A stretch of DNA of 6,420 bases. Source: Bacillota bacterium (GTDB lineage Bacteria; Bacillota; Clostridia; Christensenellales; CAG-138). A program made the position numbers and the translations under genes. The stretch is from NCBI GenBank assembly GCA_023435855.1, contig JAEZLG010000238.1, forward strand, positions 1 to 6,420. The letters run 5' to 3'. Below, piece after piece: positions 1-5,151 of this stretch. Position 1 is the first letter of the stretch; every line of letters begins with the position of its first letter. The notes under the pieces are model-generated. The model was not told the DNA's origin and searched no databases. It saw only the letters and a list, made by a program, of their open reading frames with translations.

Positions 1-353
1 TTACGGAACTCGCCAGATTGGCATTTTCCCGCGCGGGGCTCAAACGTGGCCCGACGGGCGACCAGATTGACCAAATCGAGCGTTGGCATACGAATTTCCA
101 TATGGATGCGGAGCTCATTTTGTTTGCTGCGGATTGCGCTTTAAACGCATCCTCCCCGTTTATGAAAATGAGAAAGCTCATTACCGAGTGGCACGAAAAA
201 GGCGTTGCGACCTTAAATGCGGCCAGAGAAACGGTGGAAAATAAAAGGCATGAAACGGGCGGGAATGTTCCCCGCGCGCTCGATTATCCGCAACGCAAAT
301 ACAGCGCAGACGACCTAAAGCATATCGGCATCGATTTGACGGACGAGGAGTAA
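1..353 (+). CDS. DnaD-domain replication initiation protein, C-terminal part (5' end outside window)
   Basis: The reading frame is open from base 3 to the stop at 351-353, so the gene starts upstream of the window. The TTG at 18-20 is an internal codon, not a credible start: the same frame continues upstream of it and no Shine-Dalgarno sequence is seen. The visible residues match the DnaD/DnaB_2 C-terminal domain: a short helical lead-in (AFSRAGLKRGPTGDQIDQIERW), a second helix, then the family's YIxxILxxW-like element, here FMKMRKLITEWHEKG, followed by a charged, probably unstructured tail. Proteins of this family bind DNA and act in Firmicute replication initiation or restart, helping bring in the helicase loader. 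The next gene, 4 bases downstream, encodes such a loader, and this pairing is common in Clostridia. The family call is firm. The exact role (DnaD itself or a DnaB-like paralogue) cannot be settled because the N-terminal half is missing. Confidence 0.88.
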   Translation, partial: TELARLAFSRAGLKRGPTGDQIDQIERWHTNFHMDAELILFAADCALNASSPFMKMRKLITEWHEKGVATLNAARETVENKRHETGGNVPRALDYPQRKYSADDLKHIGIDLTDEE

Positions 354-357
354 AACC

Positions 358-1299
358 GTGACCTTACGAGAGCTTACCTACGAGTATGCGAAGCTTCGCG
401 AAAGGGCATATGCTCAACGCGACGAGCGCGCGCGCGCGGCGTATGCCGCTATGCCGCGCTTAAAGGAGATTGACGACGAGCGCCGTCAGGCGGCATTTTC
501 GCTGGGCGAAAGGCTCTTTAATGCCTTAGATCCGGAGCGCGAGCGCAAAACCGTTCATGAAATCGTTGCTTCGCTCAACGCGGAAGAAGCAGCGCTTTTG
601 GAGATGAACGGGCTTAGTGCGGATTATTTACAACCGCATTTTCGTTGTGAGCTTTGCTCGGACACAGGGTATATTGGCGTTCGTGAAAAAACCATGTGCG
701 ACTGCATGAAGCGAAGGCTTGATATGGGTCGTTTTGAAAGATCATACATCCACCCCGACGAGCGTTTTGAGACATTCCGTACCGATATTTTTCCGGACGA
801 ATCGCAGAAAAAGCAAACGCTCCGCGCGAAAAAGGTGTGTGAGGAATATGCGGATATGTTTCCCAATAACGCTCCGAAAAGCCTGCTCCTTATGGGCAAC
901 TCGGGCCTTGGGAAAAGCTTTTTGCTAAATTGTGTATCCAACCGCGTTCATGAGCGCGGCCATAATGTATATAAGATAACGGCCTACAACCTCATCGAGA
1001 CGGTAATGCAGAGCATCCGCTCAGGCGGTAACAAGCCTGACTTCCTGACGCCTGAGCTTCTCGTCATCGACGACCTCGGCACCGAGCAAATGATCAAAAA
1101 CATTACCTGCGAAACGCTGTTTTCTATCGTTAATGAACGGCAGTCTTCCGATAAGGCTACGCTTATTGCTACGAACCTTTCGTTTGATAAGCTCATGGAG
1201 TTTTACGGCGATCGCCTGTTCTCACGCCTTATTGCCCCGAGGCAGTGCTCTGTGTTAAAGCTTGAAGGCGCGAATCTGCATATTGCAATACAATCATGA
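358..1299 (+). CDS. DnaC/DnaI-type replicative helicase loader, AAA+ ATPase
   Basis: This 313-residue protein has the full architecture of a bacterial helicase loader. Residues 1-90 form a charged helical N-terminal region, which in the family contacts the DnaB-type helicase. A cysteine cluster follows (C97, C100, C114, C116, pattern CxxC-x13-CxC) that probably binds zinc. The AAA+ domain has Walker A GNSGLGKS (180-187), Walker B LLVIDD (234-239), a sensor-I asparagine in ATN (N273) and arginines in GDRLFSRL (R286, R290) suited to be the arginine finger. The GTG start at 358 is chosen because GAGGAG at 345-350 lies 7 bases upstream, within the end of the preceding dnaD-like gene. The stop overlaps the next start as ATGA, so translation of the next gene is likely coupled. 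The known role of the family is ATP-dependent loading of the replicative helicase onto single-stranded DNA. Related loader-like ATPases occur in phages and in IS21 (IstB), but the cysteine cluster and the dnaD neighbour favour the chromosomal loader. Confidence 0.9.
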   Translation: MTLRELTYEYAKLRERAYAQRDERARAAYAAMPRLKEIDDERRQAAFSLGERLFNALDPERERKTVHEIVASLNAEEAALLEMNGLSADYLQPHFRCELCSDTGYIGVREKTMCDCMKRRLDMGRFERSYIHPDERFETFRTDIFPDESQKKQTLRAKKVCEEYADMFPNNAPKSLLLMGNSGLGKSFLLNCVSNRVHERGHNVYKITAYNLIETVMQSIRSGGNKPDFLTPELLVIDDLGTEQMIKNITCETLFSIVNERQSSDKATLIATNLSFDKLMEFYGDRLFSRLIAPRQCSVLKLEGANLHIAIQS

Positions 1300-2003
1300 A
1301 GCAGGAAAAGCAATTAATATCAATAGATTATCCTCAAAAGCATACCGCAGGCAAGTTTTTTACAAAGCGTGCGGTTATTACGACCACGCTTTTGTTAGGT
1401 GTGCAGGTTTTAATTTACGCCGGGGTTAAGCCCATTGTGGAGCAGCTGCCTAAGGTCGATTTAAGCTTGCCCATAGATGCAATGATACCCTATGTTCCGG
1501 TTTTCTTCCTGCCGTATCTAATCTGCTTTGCCTATTGGGCATTGATGTATACGTATATTATTGGGCTAAATATTCGCCGCACGGCAAATCTTATCGTGAC
1601 CGTGCTTTGCTCATCGGTGCTGATCGGATCGCTTTTTATTTTCATACCAACTGAAATGTCCCGACCGGAGGATTTAGGGAAAGGATTTTTCGGCTGGTTG
1701 GCTAAAATCGCCTACGCGGCAGACAGCCCCGTAAACCTGTTTCCGTCCTTCCATTGCTTTGCAAGCTGGATGTGCTTTATCGGTGTGCGCGGCGTGAAAG
1801 AGGTAAAACTTTGGCTTAAGATCGCCTCGTTCTTTGCGGCACTTCTCACTTTCGCTTCTACAATGCTTGTGAAGCAGCATTATTTTATGGATTTCATTCC
1901 CTCCGTGATCATCGCGGAGCTTTTCTGGTATCTGTCGCGCAAAACAAAAATGTATTTGCCTTTCGAACGATTCTTTTCGCGTCACAAATTGGAGGGAATA
2001 TAA
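1296..2003 (+). CDS. PAP2-superfamily membrane phosphatase/phosphotransferase
   Basis: This is a 235-residue integral membrane protein with about six hydrophobic segments, near residues 25-43, 64-88, 97-117, 150-166, 172-190 and 199-213. The catalytic motifs of the PAP2 fold are recognisable: PSFH at 150-153 (the PSGH motif, H153) and ST-x5-H-x3-D at 188-199 (H195 as the likely nucleophile, D199 as its partner), with the usual arginine after the serine replaced by threonine. The first motif is degenerate: RP is present at 123-124 but no lysine lies at the usual distance upstream. This pattern resembles the inositol-phosphorylceramide-synthase-like subgroup more than classical undecaprenyl-diphosphate phosphatases. 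The family hydrolyses or transfers phosphate from lipid phosphates in the cytoplasmic membrane; the substrate here is unknown. The start overlaps the helicase-loader stop by 4 bases and its own stop overlaps the next start, so it sits inside a coupled gene run. Confidence 0.82.
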   Translation: MKQEKQLISIDYPQKHTAGKFFTKRAVITTTLLLGVQVLIYAGVKPIVEQLPKVDLSLPIDAMIPYVPVFFLPYLICFAYWALMYTYIIGLNIRRTANLIVTVLCSSVLIGSLFIFIPTEMSRPEDLGKGFFGWLAKIAYAADSPVNLFPSFHCFASWMCFIGVRGVKEVKLWLKIASFFAALLTFASTMLVKQHYFMDFIPSVIIAELFWYLSRKTKMYLPFERFFSRHKLEGI

Positions 2004-3109
2004 TGGTCAAGTATGTATGCGAATCCTGCGGCGCGATAAGCCCTGCAAAAACCGCTTCCTACAAGTGCGATTGTGGTGGTTTGTTTCGCCTTTCATACCC
2101 GAAAAAGCGCATTGATTTTCAAAAGACCGCTATTTCCCGAGAAATATCACTCTTTAAATACGCCGATGCACTTCCTTTCGACACAGCAGCCGCACCATGG
2201 CGAGAAATGTCAATGGGTGAAGGAAATACGCCGCTTTTGCGACTTGGTAATGCGCTATACTGTAAGGCGGATTACTATATGCCGACACTCTCATTTAAGG
2301 ATCGCGGCGCAGCGGTGCTCATGTTGGCGGCAAAAACGCTCGGTGTGAAGGAGGTTGTTGCGGATTCCAGCGGAAACGCCGGTACATCCATCGCTGCATA
2401 CGGTGCGCGAGCGGATATATTGTGCCATATATTTGTGAGCGCTGCCACCTCCAAAAAGAAGCTTGAGCAGATCGAGGCGCATGGGGCGAAGCTTCATCTT
2501 ATTGATGGGAGCAGGGAGGACGTGGCGAGTGCCGCGATTGCTTTTGTAAAAGAGCGAGGGCTTTTTTACGCGAGCCATATCTATAATCCTTTCTTTTACG
2601 AGGGAACAAAGACCTATGCGTATGAAGTATTTGAGCAGTTAAACTTTTCCATGCCGGATGTGTTTTTACTGCCCGTAGGTAACGGTACGTTGGTATTAGG
2701 AGTACACCTCGCACTCACAGAGCTTCGTGAGTGGGGGTATATCGACCGGATACCGCAGATAATTGCGGTGCAGGCAGAGACTTGTGCACCAATCGCAAAG
2801 GCATTTTTGCGCGGCGAAACGGAGGTTACTGCGGTTGAGAATACAGGAACAGCGGCAGAGGGAATTGCCATAGCCGCGCCTGCAAGAGGTGCAGATATTT
2901 TACGCGCTGTACGTGAAACAGGCGGAAATGTACTCACCGTAACGGATGAAGATATACTCTTAGCTCGTAAAGTTCTTGCCAGCATGGGGCTTTATGTGGA
3001 AACGACCTCAGCTGCGAGCTATGCTGCGTATGTAAAACTCAAAAAAGAAGCCTACATACAAGAAAAGTCGGTCGTTGTGCCATTGTGCGGTGCCGGTTTG
3101 AAGGGGTGA
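2003..3109 (+). CDS. Threonine-synthase-like PLP-dependent enzyme (fold type II)
   Basis: This 368-residue protein has threonine-synthase architecture. An N-terminal cysteine cluster (C6, C9, C22, C24) suggests a small zinc ribbon. It is followed by GEGNTPLL (72-79), the PLP-lysine motif PTLSFKDRG (94-102, K99), SSGNAGTS (122-129), the phosphate-cup segment VGNGTLVLG (225-233), a conserved VQAE (256-259) and VETTSA near 332-337. The chain ends in CGAGLKG (362-368). In threonine synthases this last motif is usually TGxGLKD, with a threonine next to the pyridine nitrogen of PLP; here it is cysteine, and the protein stops almost at once instead of continuing about 10-15 residues. The ATG at 2003 is preceded by GGAGGG (1991-1996) and overlaps the PAP2 stop as TAATG. 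The likely reaction is O-phosphohomoserine to threonine, but a related lyase or dehydratase activity is possible. No thrA or thrB neighbour is visible. Confidence 0.83.
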   Translation: MVKYVCESCGAISPAKTASYKCDCGGLFRLSYPKKRIDFQKTAISREISLFKYADALPFDTAAAPWREMSMGEGNTPLLRLGNALYCKADYYMPTLSFKDRGAAVLMLAAKTLGVKEVVADSSGNAGTSIAAYGARADILCHIFVSAATSKKKLEQIEAHGAKLHLIDGSREDVASAAIAFVKERGLFYASHIYNPFFYEGTKTYAYEVFEQLNFSMPDVFLLPVGNGTLVLGVHLALTELREWGYIDRIPQIIAVQAETCAPIAKAFLRGETEVTAVENTGTAAEGIAIAAPARGADILRAVRETGGNVLTVTDEDILLARKVLASMGLYVETTSAASYAAYVKLKKEAYIQEKSVVVPLCGAGLKG

Positions 3110-3193
3110 AGGCGTCTTTTTCTGCTACGAGGCAAAGGCAAGAATCCGGTTGTAATAATTGACAAAATTTAGAGAAGTGTGCCTTTACGTTTC

Positions 3194-3219
3194 TTCGAAT
3201 AACTTCGACTTTTGTCGAA
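3194..3219. promoter_or_regulatory. Candidate Spo0A-box cluster (0A boxes)
   Basis: TGTCGAA at 3213-3219 is an exact match to the Spo0A box known from Bacillus and Clostridium. It forms the right arm of a perfect 6-bp inverted repeat, TTCGAC-TTTT-GTCGAA (3204-3219), whose left arm is a 6/7 match to the same box on the other strand. A third, weaker copy (TTCGAAT, 5/7 in the reverse orientation) starts 10 bp further left at 3194, one helical turn away. The cluster ends 15 bases before the -35 element of the gene at 3296, which itself encodes a Spo0A-type DNA-binding domain. Binding is inferred, not shown. Confidence 0.55.
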
Positions 3220-3234
3220 AAGCATGTCTATTCG

Positions 3235-3263
3235 TTGCACTTATATACGAAATATGTTATATT
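3235..3263 (+). promoter_or_regulatory. SigA-type promoter of the Spo0A_C-like gene
   Basis: TTGCAC (3235-3240) and TATATT (3258-3263) are separated by exactly 17 bases, and TG at 3255-3256 gives an extended -10. The start of transcription would fall near 3270, leaving a leader of only about 25 bases that carries the Shine-Dalgarno sequence. It follows the candidate 0A boxes directly. Confidence 0.75.
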
Positions 3264-3276
3264 GCTCTTTACCTTA

Positions 3277-3288
3277 GGGGGAGGGAGG
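3277..3288 (+). promoter_or_regulatory. Strong ribosome binding site deciding a TTG start
   Basis: GGGGGAGGGAGG is a very strong, extended Shine-Dalgarno sequence ending 7 bases before TTG at 3296. There is no ATG or GTG at suitable spacing, so this site fixes the unusual TTG start. Confidence 0.75.
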
Positions 3289-3295
3289 ATTCACG

Positions 3296-3667
3296 TTGAC
3301 TTATGGTCGTGATCCTGCAAACGTCCTCAGAGCTATAGGCATGCCCCCGAAGTATAAGGGCTACGCCTATGTACAGTATATCCTGATGCTGACACAGCAG
3401 CAGCAGGAATATATGTATCATCTGACGACGCAACTGTATCCAAGGGTCGCGCAGCGTTTTGACGTGACCCAGGTCTCTGTGGAACGAAACATCCGCTTTG
3501 CTATCAGGCGCACATGGGAAAGCGGCAACAAGACGGAATTGCGACGTTTGTTTTGTGTTTACGACGTCAGGTGGATACCCACAAATTCCGAATTCATTTC
3601 GGTTCTTACAGAGGTCATCATCAACGACCGCATGAAAGACGGTGTCCAGATTGCAATGCACTTTTGA
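3296..3667 (+). CDS. Free-standing Spo0A C-terminal (effector) domain protein
   Basis: The 123-residue product matches the Spo0A DNA-binding domain over nearly its whole length: LRAIGMPPKYKGYAY near 11-25 (Spo0A: ...IGVPAHIKGY...), LYPRVAQRF (47-55), the recognition-helix region VSVERNIRFAI (60-70), TWESGN (73-78), and PTNSEF (95-100), which is identical in Spo0A. The ER..R residues (E63, R64, R67) correspond to the helix that reads the 0A box in Spo0A. There is no receiver domain and no room for one: only about 10 residues precede the match. A TTG start is supported by the strong Shine-Dalgarno sequence 7 bases upstream. The gene has its own promoter and terminator, so it is a one-gene unit. 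It should act as a cytoplasmic DNA-binding regulator whose activity is set by expression level and dimerisation rather than phosphorylation. Its target genes, and whether it supports or opposes true Spo0A, are unknown. Confidence 0.88.
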   Translation: MTYGRDPANVLRAIGMPPKYKGYAYVQYILMLTQQQQEYMYHLTTQLYPRVAQRFDVTQVSVERNIRFAIRRTWESGNKTELRRLFCVYDVRWIPTNSEFISVLTEVIINDRMKDGVQIAMHF

Positions 3668-3692
3668 CTGAAACTTGTCCGCAGTTTTCAAG

Positions 3693-3737
3693 AAATACCC
3701 GCAACGGCTCGTGCGCAGGCCGCTGCGGGTATTTTTT
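3693..3737 (+). terminator. Intrinsic terminator after the Spo0A_C-like gene
   Basis: The arms AAATACCCGCA (3693-3703) and TGCGGGTATTT (3724-3734) pair perfectly over 11 bases. An inner CGGC/GCCG helix (3705-3708 with 3719-3722) closes a 10-base loop after one mismatch. A run of six T follows the GGGTA (3732-3737). This is a strong rho-independent terminator 26 bases after the stop codon, and it separates this unit from the transporter operon. Confidence 0.9.
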
Positions 3738-3747
3738 GCATCATATA

Positions 3748-3765
3748 AGTGACATGCGCGTCACT
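3748..3765. repeat. Small inverted repeat in the intergenic region
   Basis: AGTGAC (3748-3753) and GTCACT (3760-3765) form a perfect 6-bp inverted repeat around ATGCGC. It lies just after the terminator and about 85 bases upstream of the transporter-operon promoter, with no T run, so it is not a terminator. It could be an operator or chance; nothing in the sequence decides. Confidence 0.35.
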
Positions 3766-3826
3766 GCTGCCCGCTGCGAGGTACGCGGTAAGTTATGTCG
3801 TTGAGAGGTATTCTAAATGGTACCGA

Positions 3827-3879
3827 TTAAAAAATAAATAAAATAGCATATTGACGTCTTTAAGAAAGTGCGCTATAGT
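3827..3879 (+). promoter_or_regulatory. SigA-type promoter with AT-rich upstream element, GntR-ABC operon
   Basis: TTGACG (3851-3856) and TATAGT (3874-3879) are spaced by exactly 17 bases, close to the housekeeping consensus. The stretch 3827-3850 is almost entirely A and T, as expected for an UP element that boosts transcription. Transcription would begin near 3886, giving a leader of roughly 38 bases. Such a strong promoter fits an operon that is held off by its own GntR repressor. Confidence 0.8.
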
Positions 3880-3911
3880 TAGCTACACAAGTAATTAACC
3901 AGTCGACAAGC

Positions 3912-3918
3912 GAGGTGA
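3912..3918 (+). promoter_or_regulatory. Ribosome binding site favouring the TTG start at 3924
   Basis: GAGGTGA ends 5 bases before TTG at 3924. The in-frame GTG at 3915 lies inside this site and has no Shine-Dalgarno sequence of its own, so the GTG is better read as part of the ribosome binding site than as the start codon. Confidence 0.6.
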
Positions 3919-3923
3919 ATACA

Positions 3924-4298
3924 TTGGGAGAACTGACAACACAAAAGCCTATTTTCATACAGATTGCTGAAACACTGGAGGATGCCATCCTCTCGAGGGC
4001 ACTGGGAGAGGAAACACAGGTGCCTTCCACAACGGAGATTTCCGTACGGTATGCCATCAATCCCGCAACGGCACTTAAGGGCGTCAATCTGCTGGTGGAA
4101 CGAGGCATCCTGTATAAAAAAAGAGGGCTCGGTATGTTTGTAACTCCGGGGGCTGCGCGTATAATCGCGCAGAGCAGGAAGGAAGGGTTTATGGAGGAGT
4201 TTGTTTTAAAGCTTATTTGCGAGGCAAAAAAACTCGGCATTTCGGAAGGGGATGTTCTCGAAATGATCAAGAAAGGATATGCGCATGAACGGGATTGA
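3924..4298 (+). CDS. GntR-family transcriptional regulator, YtrA subfamily
   Basis: The product is 124 residues from the TTG at 3924; a GTG at 3915 would add three. Residues 8-75 form a GntR winged helix: KPIFIQIAETLEDAI, then VPSTTEISVRYAINPATA (the helix-turn-helix with the family's PS-x6-R-x4-N-x2-T pattern), then ERGILYKKRGLGMFV (the wing). The remaining 45 residues are a short helical tail, as in the YtrA subfamily, and too small for the ligand domains of FadR- or HutC-type members. Such proteins repress the operon that encodes them and an adjacent ABC transporter, and are relieved by envelope stress or an antimicrobial. The last 14 bases overlap the next gene, an ABC ATPase, which agrees with this. 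The inducer is unknown, and I found no convincing operator repeat. Confidence 0.9.
   Translation: MGELTTQKPIFIQIAETLEDAILSRALGEETQVPSTTEISVRYAINPATALKGVNLLVERGILYKKRGLGMFVTPGAARIIAQSRKEGFMEEFVLKLICEAKKLGISEGDVLEMIKKGYAHERD
4269..4277 (+). promoter_or_regulatory. Ribosome binding site favouring the ATG at 4285
   Basis: AAGAAAGGA ends 7 bases before ATG at 4285 but only 1 base before the other in-frame ATG at 4279. The spacing therefore favours 4285 as the start of the ABC ATPase gene. The site lies within the 3' end of the GntR gene. Confidence 0.6.
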
Positions 4299-5151
4299 AA
4301 TACTCGGTGTCTACAAAAACTACGGCGCAACCGAGGCGCTCAAAGGTGTTAGCCTGACATTTGAAGAGGGCAAAATCTACGGGCTTCTCGGGCGAAACGG
4401 TGCAGGGAAGACAACGCTATTAAACATCATCTCGGGGAGACTTTTTTCAAGCGCCGGCGAGGTAAAAATAGACGGGCTCGATCCCATTACAAGCGATGAA
4501 GCGCTTTGCAAAGTGTTCATGATGGGCGATAAGAACCTGTACCCCGAAAGCATGCGTGTGAAGGAAGCTATCAAATGGGCGGGAGAGTTTTTACCGGGTT
4601 TTGATACCGGGTATGCCCATAAGCTTGCAAAGAAGTTTTCTTTGCCGCTTCGGTCAAAGATCAAAACGCTCTCAACGGGCTATGGTTCCATTTTTAAAAT
4701 CGTGTTAGCACTTTCCACTTCCGCGCGCTATCTTTTGCTCGACGAGCCGGTGTTAGGTTTAGACGCAAACCATCGCGACCTTTTCTACAGGCTTCTTCTT
4801 GAAGATTTTGCCGATAAGAGCCGTGGGGTCATCATCTCCACCCACATCATCGAAGAGGTGCAGCATATCGTGGAGCGTGTTGTAATCCTTCACAACGGTG
4901 AAATACTGCGCAATGCCGATGCGGAAGTGCTTATGGCCGGAAGCTATTCAATAACCGGTGCAGCGGGAGCCGTGGATGCCTACGCTACAGGCCGCGAGCT
5001 CTTGGGCAGCGATTCGCTCGGCGGTATGAAGACCGCGTACATCATGGGTGAGCCGCCTCTGAGTCTGCCCGAGCATCTGGAGCTTGGAAAACCCGATCTT
5101 AAGCGTTTATTCATCAAGCTCACCGGTGAAAAGGAGGGGAACGCAATATGA
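4285..5151 (+). CDS. ABC transporter ATP-binding protein (YtrB-like)
   Basis: The 288-residue protein is a single ABC ATPase domain with a C-terminal extension. Counted from the ATG at 4285, it has Walker A GRNGAGKT (36-43), a Q-loop region MMGDKNLYPE (79-88) in which the usual glutamine is replaced (aspartate D82 appears to occupy it), signature LSTGY (129-133) in place of LSGGQ, Walker B LLLDEP (150-155), D-loop GLD (158-160) and the H-loop histidine in STH (H187). ATP binding and hydrolysis residues are intact. The last 75 or so residues are a variable domain seen in exporter-type ATPases. It would power the membrane protein encoded next, whose start overlaps this stop as ATGA. With the GntR regulator this resembles the core of ytr-type operons in Firmicutes. 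Export or sensing of an envelope-active compound is an inference from that context; the substrate is unknown. Confidence 0.92.
   Translation: MNGIEILGVYKNYGATEALKGVSLTFEEGKIYGLLGRNGAGKTTLLNIISGRLFSSAGEVKIDGLDPITSDEALCKVFMMGDKNLYPESMRVKEAIKWAGEFLPGFDTGYAHKLAKKFSLPLRSKIKTLSTGYGSIFKIVLALSTSARYLLLDEPVLGLDANHRDLFYRLLLEDFADKSRGVIISTHIIEEVQHIVERVVILHNGEILRNADAEVLMAGSYSITGAAGAVDAYATGRELLGSDSLGGMKTAYIMGEPPLSLPEHLELGKPDLKRLFIKLTGEKEGNAI

Noticed and set aside
3095..3135. Terminator after the threonine-synthase-like gene
   Set aside because: A short T run (3117-3121) is present but the bases before it form at most a 3- to 4-bp stem, so read-through toward the next gene cannot be excluded.
3159..3189. 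TTGACA as a second promoter upstream of the Spo0A-like gene
   Set aside because: The -35 is perfect but no acceptable -10 lies 16-18 bases downstream (only CCTTTA/TTTACG-like words); the promoter at 3235-3263 is much better.
3174..3200. SigH-type promoter ending in CGAAT
   Set aside because: GAAT is present at 3197-3200 but no AGGAWWT-like -35 lies at the required distance.
3269..3691. 140-residue open frame on the - strand
   Set aside because: It is antisense to the Spo0A-like gene, whose protein is recognisable along its whole length, and would have to begin at the foot of the terminator hairpin.
3514..3804. 96-residue open frame on the + strand
   Set aside because: It overlaps the Spo0A-like gene in another frame and reads through the terminator hairpin; no ribosome binding site or domain is seen.
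3754..3804. Tiny 16-codon open frame in the intergenic region
   Set aside because: There is no Shine-Dalgarno sequence and no promoter between it and the preceding terminator.
3878..3899. GTTA-N14-TAAC as an operator for the GntR regulator
   Set aside because: The arms are only 4 bases and cannot be extended in or out; in AT-rich DNA this is expected by chance.
3860..4330. 156-residue open frame on the - strand
   Set aside because: It lies antisense to the GntR gene and the end of its promoter region, has no recognisable domain, and the opposite strand encodes a clear winged-helix protein.
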